Positions 11,301 through 21,600 of a DNA stretch of 64,000 nt are shown here, in pieces. Below the pieces are notes generated by a model, which was given only the letters and a program-made list of their open reading frames with translations, had not been told where the DNA came from and did not search any database. Made by a program: the position numbers and the translations under genes. The DNA is from Ischnura elegans (Eukaryota > Arthropoda > Insecta > Odonata > Coenagrionidae), in NCBI RefSeq assembly GCF_921293095.1, contig NC_060247.1:110937111-111001110 (forward strand), given 5' to 3'. Positions within the stretch are counted from its first letter, which is position 1, and each line of letters begins with the position of its first letter.

Positions 11301-11700
11301 CGGGAACTTGCGCCCTTTTTGCCTGCCTTTCGAAAGTGACCAAATACAGACTAATGTCATTTTCCTTGGAGTCAAAGCATGGCATGACATCTGATAATTT
11401 AAACTTTGGTCTAACTGACATGTTTTGATCTGACACACCATCGCGTAGTCCATTATTTTGAATTTTTAGCCTTTCTAACTCAAACTGCGTCTCCTCCCTT
11501 CGTCTTCTTTCTTCAATTTCTTCTTTTCGCAATCTTTCTCGAAATTGAAGCCATTCTTTACAGAATTCTTCTTCATAATTGCAGCTATTAGTTATCAATT
11601 TTTTTATCGAAAAAATCTTTGCATCTTCGGGAACTGTTTCTCCCAACTCTTCCGCCAACAACAACAAATCTTTCTTTAAATATCGAGCTAAATAGCTCAT
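8302..11700 (-). CDS. Gag-protease-coiled coil protein, 1132 aa
   Basis: One uninterrupted frame. Residues about 1-90 are charged and helical. About 95-300 look like a retroelement Gag (FKLSSEKFRQLF..W..F, then DADILAKKLDDY). A CCHC knuckle CYICRSTDHLKAEC lies at about 327-340. An aspartic-protease-like motif DTGSS sits at about 385-389, followed by beta-rich sequence. From about 520 to 960 there is a long, almost uninterrupted Glu/Lys-rich coiled coil, and near 1010-1060 a second, basic coil. The C-terminus has a possible zinc site, CDEC..CHQC, at about 1078-1110. Known elements place the polymerase after the protease; here the coiled coil takes that place. Its function is unknown. It may be a captured host segment or a structural protein. 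Confidence 0.8.
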   Translation of the reverse strand: MSYLARYLKKDLLLLAEELGETVPEDAKIFSIKKLITNSCNYEEEFCKEWLQFRERLRKEEIEERRRREETQFELERLKIQNNGLRDGVSDQNMSVRPKFKLSDVMPCFDSKENDISLYLVTFERQAKRAQVPVEDWVVHLIGLMPRDIAELIAREPEEAANNFAYVKTLLLERFKLSSEKFRQLFFNNLKTAETTWKEFTYKLRNYWNGWISGLGIKTFEQLSDLMVTEQIKRKVPAEVRDHFLDEWSSFKDADILAKKLDDYANVRELFSRKTIIEDQKEKFKYSENRWFPRQKDNWNREDNPPNIKEYSKEIENAFEQRALRKCYICRSTDHLKAECPKLRPPTQRTKEVVGCVMTFGSDELMKDFISEGLVNGYKMPILRDTGSSIDIISQDFVAPEMLTGETICVMTPFSQNPITLPLAEVELVGKFGRVFGKAAVVRRELDRGIYLLGNQTAKLVEEARKRMPEPEWVCAVQTRAMKRHEEKEDISSYKQNYEKFTGMDENDLPSQKLDEELQQLAEAKADEIILVQVEKLSQLEQFMESWKKTVDNERLSMNYRMEHREMVGHQIRESCQMAVENISKEWIEIKEAYKKIQMHQCKLHELENNIAKAKMVLEQKEILHKEDLTKIENEKRTAEAEWKHITLEKEKIKTERASMEKDKEKLKEKIKCIEMQRKELENRREIFKEEIRVGEEIQKKVDEKRTSGIIEEQRNLEKKQEMLMIEHHDLYKARQICDAHRAILEWERMCIAREKDEVQDEWMQLEKEKMALGIIKATNDEKMMMLETAWKKIKEKEYEMDIQFKGLEEERKCISDERISLQSERIHLDELKTTVLTRVSEINTEISQVEEQKKELLSMTSVIGRKKSELEEEREALKLEKRECMKISERTGESDTSWQDYRLKHCEMVKNIKNRILALVDEVSCMEERSLDGATQNVHSYKLHHQNFDLTKKSEQGINAAKLDEDHDTQIIKHLVKAVKSMEKDTCKMKSKIKRRRQLKKQVITLKQQVKRMRGQLSNLQENLKEKSEINFNAIDLMNKFMHPYQESLIARIDNGKCDECGAITSIKNIMKTRAGKMAGDWKSTSFLQTNYCHQCFNVIENQNTDSLSKSIQRNVTEVETVSGLGTCHSD

Positions 11701-11849
11701 CGTAATATTTCAAGATCTGACTAGCACTACGCCCGAAAAAATTTTTTTTTCGTCACTGAGATAAAACACGCTGCCAACCCAGGCACTTACCTCTGAAATT
11801 CTGCGTGGTTACTTCAGTCTTGACTCTTCTTTTTTTATATTTTTTTTAA

Positions 11850-11992
11850 ATCCCTGCAGCCGAAGTACATCTCCTTCCACCGTTCCGGTTTTTCCTTCCC
11901 TGCAGCCGAAGTATATCTCCTTCCACCGTTCCGGTTTTCCTTCTCTGCAGCCGAAGTATATCTCCTTCCACCGTTCCGGTTTTTTCTTCAGA
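11850..11992 (-). repeat. Three ~46-bp tandem repeats in the element's leader
   Basis: The block CTGCAGCCGAAGT..ATCTCCTTCCACCGTTCCGG is repeated three times between the 5' LTR and the ORF start. Small leader repeats such as these often vary in number between copies. Confidence 0.8.
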
Positions 11993-12063
11993 AGACTTCT
12001 AATGCCGAGTCGCAGAAACACCAGTTACGTCGTATCCCACCGTTAAGCCACCAATTAAAAGTC

Positions 12064-12266
12064 TGTAACGCCACCTTTGCTAATATCACTCTTTTATTTC
12101 ATATATCTTTTTAACGCCACACAATCTCTTTTTACAGTCAACAACCACTACAACCAACATCCCCGTAGCAACCATTTTATCAATCACATCAAGTAAATAA
12201 ACACAAATATAGCAACAATTTTATCAATAACATCAAGTAAATAAACACAAATATGACGGCGTTACA
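12064..12266 (-). repeat. 5' LTR of the Gag-coiled coil element
   Basis: 203 bp, identical by eye to the partner at 8049-8251. It contains an internal direct repeat of about 50 bases built on ATCAAGTAAATAAACACAAA. Confidence 0.9.
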
Positions 12267-12270
12267 GCTT

Positions 12271-12470
12271 CATTGCATACTGAAAAGGGATAAGACCTGA
12301 GTTTGTCACGTCTATGATTACGTGTGTCTTATAATCCAAACACGGACATCGGATTGGAATGTCTTTAAAATGTCTCTGGTGATGGTGAAAGCAAGCAGAT
12401 AAGGAGATTCTTTAATTCCCATGATGCTTGTACTACTTCATGCGAAATATTCACGCATGCAAAACTATAA
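12271..12470. other. No gene seen
   Basis: Spacer between two LTR elements, continuing the sequence interrupted at 8048. Confidence 0.4.
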
Positions 12471-13087
12471 TGTTGGTAGCATAGTACATAGTACAGTTAC
12501 TCGAGAGATAGGTTCATGAGTTATATTACACACTTCCCATTCTACCTTATGTGTTATCAAGCTGAAAGAATAAATACAATACTAATTGTAAATTGGTTCA
12601 AATTATTTTCTTCTGTTGTATTTGATTATCTTGAAAATTTTGTTTATGCTCATTATTGTTAATTGGTTCAAATTATTACTATATTTGTAAAACTGATTGC
12701 TGAGCTATAAACTGTTTACATAAAAATGTTCCCTGGGATGTAAAAATCTGAGAACAATTATATATAGTTAGGTGGCAAAACATTTTTTTACAGTTTCTGG
12801 CACAGTTCATAATTTCAAACACGATTTCCCTCTAATCATGGTAAAAATCACTCTATAGCGCTCGCTTTCTGTAGTTATTGTTGTAGATTTAAATTGCCGC
12901 CAAGGTGTGTTTTATTTTATGTATGTTTTTTGCATCTCGTTTGTTTATGAGTGTCAATTTTTTTTTTTTTTTGTACTTCCGGTTCGATGCTAGTGTAATG
13001 GCTGTCGTATTAATAAACGTGTTGTGACGCATGATGCGGATCCAAGTTTATCTCTCTTATTATGGCATTAAATGAAACATCCCAACA
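12471..13087 (+). repeat. 5' LTR of the copia element
   Basis: 617 bp beginning TGTTGG and ending CCAACA, the inverted ends typical of copia LTRs. Confidence 0.75.
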
Positions 13088-13104
13088 GGTTATGGGCCCA
13101 GAAC
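13088..13104 (+). other. Primer binding site (copia)
   Basis: GGTTATGGGCCCAG directly after the LTR matches the inner fragment of initiator tRNA-Met used as primer by copia-type elements. Confidence 0.75.
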
Positions 13105-14801
13105 GTTTCGAAATGCCTGGATACATTGAAACGTAGAGAGATACGGTTAGAAATAATTATATTGTTTTGTCTCGTGGTGCAGTTTTTTTTTTAAATCGGT
13201 GCGAGTGTTTCGGTTTGACTATGGCGGCGACTAATAGTTCGCGTTTAGCCACTTTGGTGGAGAAACTGAAAGAAAAGGACGATTATATGAACTGGAAGTT
13301 CAGCATGCAGCTCATTTTAATGAGAGAGAAGCTGTGGACTTACGCCACGACTCCGCTAACTACGGATGCTGACGCAACGGTGAAGGAAAAGGACACTGAT
13401 GCTTGGTCCTTAATTTGCCTTCATGTGGATAAATCCCTCTATCCATACGTGCAAAATACCACAACGGCAAATGAAGCTTGGAAGTCTTTGGAAGATTTGT
13501 TCGAGGGAAAGACAAAGACGCGGTGGATGAACTTATGGGATGCTTTGCTGGATGCAAGGTTAACGAAGCATAACGGTAACGTTCAGGAGTACGTTACCTC
13601 CATCCTGGAGCTAACAAATAAGTTAGCAAGTATGGGGAAACCTGCAGATGACGGCTTGGTTGCACTAATCATGCTGAGGGGTTTACCGAAAGTGTGTTTG
13701 CCATACCGTATGGGGATTGAGGCGACAACGTCGGATAAGGATTTCACCACCAGCACCATCAAGGAGAAGCTCCTCAATGGCAGCCTGGATGAATATCTAA
13801 AGTTGGAGAATGCGGAGGAGGAGTCCGTGTTGTTCACCAGGAACCTGAAGGGCCAGCATTCATCCGGTAAGCCGCCGAAGGAAAGGGAATCGACGTCGAA
13901 GTCGTCGAATTACAAGAGGCCAGATAAAAAGAAGGTAAAGTGTTTTAAGTGCTGGCAGATGGGCCATTACAAGTCGGAATGTCCCATGAACGAGGCGAAA
14001 AAGGATTCGTCTTTACTATGTGCTCTAGGTGTGTCCTCATTCAGTAAAGATGACTGGATTATAGATTCAGGTGCATCAGCTCACATGACCCCACACAAGG
14101 TTTTAATGCGTGATTATAAGCAGGGAGTTGAAGGGCACAGTGTGCGATGTGCTGATGACTCCACCCTGGTGAGCACAGGGAAAGGAAATGTGCTAGTGAA
14201 ATTCTCTGACCAAGTAATCAAACCTATCAAAGATGTAACTTTAGTGCCTGGATTAGCCACCAACTTAATATCTGTTTCCCAGTTGGCGAAAAAGGGTTTT
14301 ACAGTGGTGTTTGGTCATGATGGCTGCAAAATATATGACCAAGGGAACTGTAAAATTAAGGGTAAAGCTGATTTTTCCGGTACTTTGTCAGAGGGTATAT
14401 TTAAGTTAGATGTCCAAGAGCCTGTACCAGTTGACATTGCATGTGCTGTTGGTGATATTTCAAAGGTTTTGTGGCACAGAAGGCTTGGGCATGTCCTCTC
14501 TGATTCAGCTCTGAATATTATTGTGAAGGAGCATGGTGTGGAATTAGAGTGTTGTGACTTAAAATTAAGTAATGATTGTATTCCTTGTTTGCTGGGTAAG
14601 CACCACAGATTCCCATTTCCTAAGGGTTCAGTCACTCGTGCTGATAATGTCTTAGATCTAGTGCACATGGATCTCTGTGGTCCAATGAGTGATATATCTG
14701 TGGGTGGGGCTAAGTACATGTTTGTTCTAAACGTGTTGTGACGCATGATGCGGATCCAAGTTTATCTCTCTTATTATGGCATTAAATGAAACATCCCAAC
14801 A

Positions 14802-15055
14802 GTTATTAAATAATAAATATATGTTCACTTATGCATGCATGTTTGTTTAAACACATAAATATAATGGTTTAAAAGACAGTATAGTGCCTTTCATTTCCAA
14901 AGGATATTAAAAAATGGTGCCTATCCTCTCTATAGTGAACCTCCATAGATCAAATTACCCAAATTTTGGTCCCCTCCATCACGATGTAAAGAGGTTTTAC
15001 TGTATCATCAAAAATCATGGAATTAGAGATAACCATGTCAAGAATGAATCGACGG
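14802..15055. other. No gene seen
   Basis: AT-rich spacer between the copia fossil and a small hAT-type element. Confidence 0.4.
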
Positions 15056-15063
15056 GTGCTCAC

Positions 15064-15568
15064 CAAGGGCAGATCCAGGATTCTTTTCTCTGGGGGGCGG
15101 GGGGGGATGTGTGGAGGGTGGGCACCACGGTTTGACAGTCCAACGGTCTTCTAATGTTTGGGATTAAAAACTACATGCAAAAATTACCATACGAAATATA
15201 CTCTTAATTATAATATAAAAGTTGAAATGAAAATACAACACCTTGGTAACTTTCACTGGAAAAATTATTTATTTGTACGACGTGTTTTGAATGATTTGAT
15301 TATGACGCCTCAGCGTCGAAACGTGCCGTACCAATAAATAATTTTTCCAGCGAAAAGTTACCAAGGTTATGTAATTTCATTCCAACATGGATTTTCACAA
15401 AGTAAAAGCTGAATCAATTGAATTCAATATAAAAGTTATTTGTAAGTAAATATTTATAACTTTTATATTAAAATATAAAATTTATTGATGCTCGAGTTAA
15501 AAATCTCGTCAAATTTTTTAGGTGTCTGGGGGGAGGGGGGCATGAACCCCTCCCTAAATCTGCCTATG
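15064..15568. mobile_element. hAT-type non-autonomous element with inner fold-back
   Basis: The ends CAAGGGCAGATCCAGG and CATAGGCAGATTTAGG (inverse) are flanked by the exact 8-bp duplication GTGCTCAC (15056-15063, 15569-15576). G-rich tracts lie inside each end. A separate inverted repeat (15241-15366) is nested inside it. Confidence 0.8.
15241..15366. repeat. Fold-back repeat
   Basis: CCTTGGTAACTTTCACTGG at the left pairs with its near-inverse ending TTACCAAGG, and the centre holds a GACGCCTCAGCGTC hairpin followed by GAAACG. The whole 126 bp can form one long imperfect hairpin. The GCGTCGAAACG core recalls the catalytic side of hammerhead motifs in retroelement tails, but the rest of the motif is not intact. 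Confidence 0.6.
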
Positions 15569-15923
15569 GTGCTCACCATGCAACAGTGGCGGAAACATAA
15601 GCAGATGCACTCCCCCCTTATGGGGCCGTCCATATTGCCGAACATTACAGAACCGCAATTGTACCTTTTTTGTATCACAAGATGTCACTGTCTTGTATAT
15701 GTGTTTAATTAAAAAAAAAACTTTCTTAAACTTTGCATATGACTTGATTACTTTTTTACTAGCATAAAAGTAAAGGTGACCCCCCTCGAGTTTCTTCTGT
15801 ATCCACCACTGCTATGCAATAATATAATGTTTATTCATCAATTTTGTGCAGTGAAATTTGCTGTCACCATGCCTATACCTACATATTAAAGCTGTATATG
15901 CATCTTCATATTTTCTCTGGCAG

Positions 15924-16075
15924 AAACGAAGATAACATAGTGAATTGTGTAAGGAAGTCCACGGAATCCCTCAAGAACCTTTCAGATACATCTGTAACTA
16001 TGGTTCCGTTCGGATCACAGCTGGTGGAGGACTTCATCTCCGCTCTTTGTGAAAAGGATGCCAAAATATTCCTCA
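15924..16075 (+). CDS. Host gene 1, internal exon (uncharacterised secreted-type protein)
   Basis: An exon bounded by TTTTCTCTGGCAG at the left and GTGAGT at 16076. It encodes NEDNIVNCVRKS..SLKNLSD..FGSQLVEDFISALCEKDAKIFL. The exon starts with one base of a split codon (previous exon phase 2) and ends with one base carried into the next exon. Upstream exons, including any signal peptide, are not visible before 15924. I do not recognise the family. The spaced cysteines and amphipathic helices fit a small secreted arthropod protein. A possible relative opens at 62800. Confidence 0.7.
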
Positions 16076-16203
16076 GTGAGTGATTTCTGCCAATCTAATC
16101 AAGCAACGCATTACGTTTCAAATTTTAAAATAAAATGCATTGAAAACCCTCATTAATTATCACTTGTTCTCTTTTTTTTATAACTACATATTTAATTCAT
16201 CAG

Positions 16204-16360
16204 CCCAAGCAGTGCAAGAAAATATAGACTGCTATCAAAGAATTGACAGAGAGTGTTCTGAGTCTCATCTCATGAACTTAAGGGATCCATATTTTGTCTT
16301 GAGCTGTGGCAGAGAAAATACTGCAGAAAATGATCCCCCCACAATAGAGATGGCTTGTCA
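16204..16360 (+). CDS. Host gene 1, penultimate exon
   Basis: The acceptor TTCATCAG precedes 16204 and the donor GTAAGT starts at 16361. Phase fits the preceding exon exactly. It encodes TQAVQENIDCYQRIDREC..LMNLRDPYFVLSCGREN..PPTIEMACQ, with four cysteines. The intron to the left is only 128 bases, while the one to the right is 6.3 kb because five mobile elements sit in it. A decayed copy of this exon lies downstream at 16929-17960. Confidence 0.75.
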
Positions 16361-16474
16361 GTAAGTATGCAAAAACTACTAGTACCCTTTTCCATTTTCG
16401 ATGCAATAACTGAATATTTAACTTGATTTTTTGGGTTAATATTATAAATATTCACTCCAAGGATTGGTCACAAT

Positions 16475-16745
16475 CAGTGGTGTTGTAAGGCGGGGTTCCA
16501 GAGGATCTGGATCCCCCCAAAATATAAAAACACACTCACATAGTTTGCTTCATAAAATAAAAACAATATGTTGAAACATCATGAACTTATAAAAGATTTC
16601 TTTTTTTAAGAAAAGATTTTTCCATGTTAAAAGGCATTAAAATTAGCTTAAAACCTTGTATTTACTAAATACCTTGTTTTCAAAAAATGCTCCCTCTGGT
16701 TTTGGACCTCCCCCCCACCCGATGAAACTCCTGGCTTCCCCACTG
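16475..16745. mobile_element. hAT-type non-autonomous element in the host intron
   Basis: Starts CAGTGGTG and ends with the inverse CCCCACTG. It is flanked by the exact 8-bp duplication GTCACAAT (16467-16474, 16746-16753). The interior is AT-rich and non-coding. Confidence 0.8.
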
Positions 16746-16954
16746 GTCACAATTTTTCTTACAATGGGAAATTATTATAGTTCACAAGTGACCATAGGCA
16801 TGTCTACGTTGGTGCCGTGTTTCCAAGGGCCAATCACTATTGGGTACAGGAGTTACCTTCAAAACCAAAACAATCTAATATAAACAGTCAATTGAATGGT
16901 AAAACCGATGATGAGGAATAGGTAAAAGCCTAAGTAATTTGAGATAATTCAGAC

Positions 16955-17210
16955 CAGGCGCCCAGCAAGGAATTAAGGTTAGGGGGTTTTAGGAGCAAAA
17001 ATACTGGGGGTATGGAATATGGGTGCCCTCCCCCCAGAAAATTTTTAGAGAAATGGTGAGTTTTACGGCTTTCTGAGGGATATTTTATTAATCCTTATGC
17101 TATTCTATAAGTAATAGTTATTCAATTAATTAAAATGGATTAAATTTTAAAATTTCTTCAACCTCTGGGGAGGGTTTTATCCCCCAAACCCCCCCTTCAC
17201 TGAGTCACTG
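16955..17210. mobile_element. hAT-type non-autonomous element in the decayed exon
   Basis: The inverse-orientation family member of 1095-1365. The exact 8-bp duplication ATTCAGAC flanks it (16947-16954, 17211-17218). Removing it joins the two halves of a decayed copy of the 16204 exon. Confidence 0.8.
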
Positions 17211-17270
17211 ATTCAGACTGCCATCAAAGAATTCGCTCACAGTGTTTAAAATATCATTATATGAACTTAA

Positions 17271-17894
17271 CCCCGGAGACGGCACATGACGTAATGTTGC
17301 GTTAGAAAGCACGTGGGTTGGCATCGACACCCAAAAAACTCGGTCTTTTTCTCTTTATTTGGAATGATACAGTTATGTTGTGCTCTTTCTTAAATATAGG
17401 TCCACCAAATTCGAATGATACTAACTATTTACTTTTACACTAAGACCAAAAAAATGATAATGGGGGTAATGTATTCAACCGAAATTTCCTATGCACATTA
17501 TTTGACATTTGGCAACATATTTGATGTAAACTTTACAACTTTGAGTTTCAAGGCATGAAAAATCTTATTAAACAAGCTGAATGTAATGCTCTATGTGCTA
17601 AAGGAGAAAAAAATAATTAGTTCTCATGAAAGGAAAAAGCTCAGGGGAAGACCTATGGCTCGGAAGAGGAGCATGGAAGGGCAGGTGGGGTGTAGGTGGA
17701 CACCCCAGGACACTTTAACTCATTCCGATCCCAAAGTGGAAGGAAATGTTTATGGGATACTGGCAGTATTTTGTTAAAATGCATGAGACTTGAAGGTGTA
17801 AGAACAAATAACACTGTAGATACCACGATTTATGTACAATGGGTCAAAGGAGAACCATGGGGTGTCATTAACACCCCACGTGCCCTTTCGAGGG
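17271..17894. mobile_element. piggyBac-type non-autonomous element (TTAA)
   Basis: Flanked by TTAA on both sides (17267-17270, 17895-17898). The ends CCCCGGAGACGGCACATG and the inverse of GTGCCCTTTCGAGGG are imperfect inverted repeats. Near the right end is the palindrome GGGGTGTCATTAACACCCC, the same kind of site as in the piggyBac elements at 32528 and 58459. No transposase is present. The target TTAA is the one conserved in the parent exon. Confidence 0.75.
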
Positions 17895-18117
17895 TTAAGG
17901 AATCCTTATTTTGCTGTGAAATAGCAGCTTGTAAACTCTTATGCCCTTTGTATGATTACTCAAAATTCACTGATTAGTATAATTGAAAGAGATGGATAAT
18001 CCATTCATTATCATTTTCTATGCAATTTTTACTTTGGTTTCTGTAGCATGATTTCTCAGCAACTTTTGCACCCATTCCCATTAATAACAAGTTCTGGGTG
18101 GTGGGAAAAGTAGGATA

Positions 18118-18279
18118 AAGAAAGTTCGAGAGGGAATTAATTGGCAATCTAATAATTCAATGAATGGTTTGTCTTATGATCAATTATCAACGCACTACTT
18201 TCATGATATTGAAAGAATCTCTAGTAATTTAGGTTTAAGTCTAATAAGAGCTGATACGTACACATTAAGTGAATCATAA
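18118..18279 (+). other. Unassigned open fragment
   Basis: About 50 codons read KKVREGINWQSNNSMNGLSY..HYFHDIERISSNLGLSLIRADTYTLSES-stop. Composition and codon pattern look coding, but I recognise no family and see no start or splice acceptor. It ends just before the gypsy insertion at 18283. It could be a remnant of another element or of a host gene. Confidence 0.3.
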
Positions 18280-18282
18280 GTA

Positions 18283-18575
18283 TGTCATCAACGGGCTGTT
18301 CGAAATGGTCCGGCAGGTGCTGCCCCTCTGGGAGACGCCGAGGAACTCGGACGGTAGAGCCAGTAAGGAGGGTGACGCGCAGTCAGTCGCGCGGAATGTG
18401 TGTAGAGAGACGGTGCGAGTTTTGTTAAGGGAGTATCCCTCGAGTGCTGTAATAATCCTTGCTACCTCTGTTAATAACAAGCTACCTCACAGTACGGTGC
18501 GAGTTTTGTTAATGGAGTATCACTCGAGTGCTGTAATAATCCTTGCTACCTCTGTTATTAAACCACTACCTCACA
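18283..18575 (+). repeat. 5' LTR of the gypsy element
   Basis: 293 bp. The second half is two imperfect copies of an ~85-base unit starting ACGGTGCGAGTTTTGTTAA and ending in CTACCTCACA. Confidence 0.9.
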
Positions 18576-18686
18576 GTTCAGAAGTGGGATTGACCAGCGA
18601 GCTGCGGTGGAGTTGTTCGTGCACATCCAGCCATCAATAGATAGAACATCAAAAACCCCAGTGCGGACTGAGTAAGGTGAGAGAGT

Positions 18687-21600
18687 GTGGTTCTAGGTGT
18701 AGCAATGACCAGTCCGACGAATGCGTCGTGGGATGGCGAGTGTCGCGTAGGTAGCTTCAACGGGGTCCATTCTGCGGAAGGAAGGGACGCGACTGAATTG
18801 GCGGGAACATGTCGAGAGCAGGAGAGCGAGGCCGGCGTGGCCAGGGAGCATAGTGAGATGCACCGAGAGGCTACCGCTAAGTGGGTTCTGCCTGCGTCGA
18901 CGCCGTTTGCCGCGAGAGACAAAGCTAAGGAGGATATACAGTCAAGAGGACCCGGTGAGCAACCGCGCGAGGCTACTGTCGTGTGGCCTACGAAGGGCAG
19001 AGAACCGTCGTTGGGAAATTGGCGGTATCCTGTCGGAGAGAGTAGCGTCCTTAGAAGCGCAGCGGAGAGGGAACAAGCGCTCTTGCAACACGAGAGAGAA
19101 TTGCTAGAGAGAGAAAGGAAACTTCTAGAACGTGAACGAGATCTTTTAAATGGGAAATCGTTAGTTCTTGATAAAAGTATGGTGGGTTATCGAGAAATAG
19201 CAGAGCAATTATTGCCGGAGTTTGAACCTTCGCTAACCCTGGGGTTCACGGCGGTACAGTGGGTCAGGCGAGTAGAGAGCATTGCATCAGCCTACGGATG
19301 GGACGAGTCGATGTTGTTAGCCCAATCCGTTAGTAAGTTACGCGGAGCGGCGAAACTATGGTTGAATAGCGTAGCCGAGGAAGTACACTCTTGGGAGGCG
19401 TTCAAAAAAGGACTATTATATTGTTTCCCATCAGTGGAGGACCAAGCCGACGTGCACTTGAGTCTTACAAAGAGAAGAATGCAGCGTGGCGAGACGCATG
19501 AGTCATATGTTTACGCGATGAAGACTATCGCTAGGCGTGGTGAAGTAAATGAAGCCTCCCTTATCAAGTACATTCTAAATGGCATGTGGGATAAGGAACT
19601 AGTGAAGCTGCTGACTATGTGTGACTTTGAAGATGTAGAAGGACTATTACGCAAGATAAGACGATACGAGAGTGTCACTGATAGGGCCAAATTGGGAGAT
19701 AGGGCAAACTTTCACAATCGACCTCCTGTGACCATTGACAAGAGGGCTGAGGTCAAGGAAGTGAGGGGCGAAAGGACGCATACCCAGGGCGTTTGTTTCA
19801 ATTGTGGAAAAGAGGGGCACCTCGCTAGGGAGTGCCGAGAAGCTGCCCGTGAGAGAATTTGTTACCGGTGCAAGCAGACGGGACATATGCAGAAAGATTG
19901 TTTGCAGGCAACACCGAGAACGACCCAGAATGAGAAAAAGTGGAACGTTAGGAAAATCACACGACCCAATTGCATCATAAAGGACGAGTACCACAAGTGG
20001 ATAGAGATAAACGACGACAGGGTGGTTGGCTTCGTTGATTTAGGAAGCGATGTTGTCACCCTGAGAAGAGACGTTGCACAAGAACTAGGAGTCGAATATG
20101 AGGCGAGCCAAAAGCGTTTAGTTGGGTTTGGATCAAGGGGTTGTGAAGCTATTGGCACGAAACGAATGATCTTGAAAGTAGACGATGTGAATGTGGAAGT
20201 AGAGGTTTTAATTGTCCCAGAAAATTCTCAGGAGGATGCTATCATTGTAGGGCGGAGTGCCTTAGACCAACCAGGAATTCGGGTCGAAAAGGAGTTTGGG
20301 AGACTCACCATTTCCAGAGAAAACGCCGACCTTAGTGAAAGAAAGAATTCTCAAGTGCGGAAGGTGGAAGAGGAGTCACGGATCCAGAAAGACGAGATAC
20401 ACATGAACGAGAACCTGACGACGCAAGACGAAGGGGCACCATGCGACCTCGTAAATAAATTCAGGGGATGTTTTGCTAAAAACTTAAGCGAGTTAGGCAA
20501 GGCGAACTTCACCAGCATCAGCATTGACTTGAATGACGACAAACCCGTGACGTCACGTCCGTATCGTCTGCCTTACGCAAAAAGAGAGAGCATGAGTCAC
20601 GTAGACGCCCTCAGCAGAAACCCGGTGGGAAAGGCGGTAGAACCTGAGATGGTGGACTCAAAAATATTCACCACCAGAATTCAGCAGGAGGATTGGCTGT
20701 TGACCATGCAGCTGCAAGATCCGAGTCTCCAGAAAATACATGCGACATTGAAAAAGCCAGCACAGACAAACGAGGATAAGCAAGTGCACACTGATTATGT
20801 AGTAAGAGACCATCGAATATGTCGAAGAGTGGAGGGGGGAAGTCGTTGGGTGGTCCCAAGAGATGCGATTTGGAGAATCATAAAGGGGAGCCATGATGAC
20901 ATGGGACATTACGGAGAAGAAAAGACTCTGGAACACCTGAGAAGATATTTCTGGTTCCCGAGGATGAGACAAAGGATAAAGAGATATATCGCAGCCTGTA
21001 TCGAATGCGCGTACCACAAGAGACCAGGCGGGAAAAGGGAAGGAATACTGTACCCAGCTAAGCGCGAGGGTACGCCTTTTCATACCGTTAACATAGATCA
21101 CCTAGGACCGTTCCCTCGTAGCAAAAGAGGCAGTGAATACGTCCTCGCGTACCAAGACAATTTTACGAAGTTCATAGTACTACGAGCTGTGAAAAACACG
21201 AGGTCAAAACCAGTCTGTGAGGCCTTGAGTGAGATAGTTAGCTTGTTTGGTTGTCCGGACCGTATCATCTCGGATAGAGGAACGGCATATACGTCGAGAG
21301 AATTTGAGGAATTTTGCGAGGGGCATCAGATAAAACACATCAAGAACGCCACTGCAACGCCTAGGGCAAATGGACAAGTAGAGAGATCAAACGCCATAAT
21401 TACTTGAGCTATCACTACGATGAATTCAACGGAGGATGGAAGTGATTGGGATGGGCGCTTGAAAGACATTCAATTTGCCATGAACTCGATGAAGAACAAG
21501 ACGGTGGGAGCCAGTCCACATGAACTGTTGTTCGCGTACCGCCCGCGGAATGCGTTAAGGAACCGAGTTGTAGTGACATTGCAGGAAGATGAACCTGAAG

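Larger units (their letters stand above)
8049..12266 (-). mobile_element. Young LTR element: Gag-protease-coiled coil, no polymerase
   Basis: A complete LTR-type element in minus orientation. The two 203-bp LTRs (8049-8251 and 12064-12266) read identical by eye, begin TG and end CA, and are flanked by the 4-bp duplication GCTT (8045-8048, 12267-12270), so the insertion is recent. A purine-rich tract abuts the 3' LTR. The interior holds one long ORF and no reverse transcriptase, RNase H or integrase, so it must depend on proteins supplied in trans. The 4-bp duplication and Gag type suggest gypsy-like ancestry. The copy looks whole for its own design. Confidence 0.85.
12471..14801 (+). mobile_element. 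Partial copia (Ty1/copia) element, fossil
   Basis: The 5' LTR (12471-13087, TGTTGG..CCCAACA) is followed by GGTTATGGGCCCAGAAC, the initiator-tRNA-Met type primer site used by copia. The coding part (about 13221-14730) has a copia Gag (retrotran_gag_2 type), the knuckle CFKCWQMGHYKSEC, a protease DSGASAHMT and a pre-integrase segment (LWHRRLGH..CIPCLLGKHHR). Integrase core, RT and RNase H are not present. The right end is the last part of an LTR matching the end of the 5' LTR almost exactly. It is broken, and no clear target duplication is left. The good match of the LTR parts suggests a moderate to young age. Confidence 0.85.
16929..17960 (+). pseudogene. Decayed duplicate of host exon 16204-16360, split by two elements
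   Basis: 16929-16954 plus 17211-17270 matches 16204-16284 over about 80 bases (for example AGACTGCCATCAAAGAATT against AGACTGCTATCAAAGAATT, then ATATGAACTTAA against TCATGAACTTAA). The match resumes after 17894 with TTAAGGAATCC.TATTTTG against TTAAGGGATCC.TATTTTG. The copy has lost its reading frame. A hAT-type element (16955-17210) and a TTAA element (17271-17894) both landed inside it. It probably arose by local duplication of the exon and its surroundings. Confidence 0.7.

Noticed and set aside
9217-11428. Plus-strand ORFs rich in Ser, Phe and Leu
   Set aside because: Shadows of the Glu/Lys-rich coiled-coil gene on the other strand.
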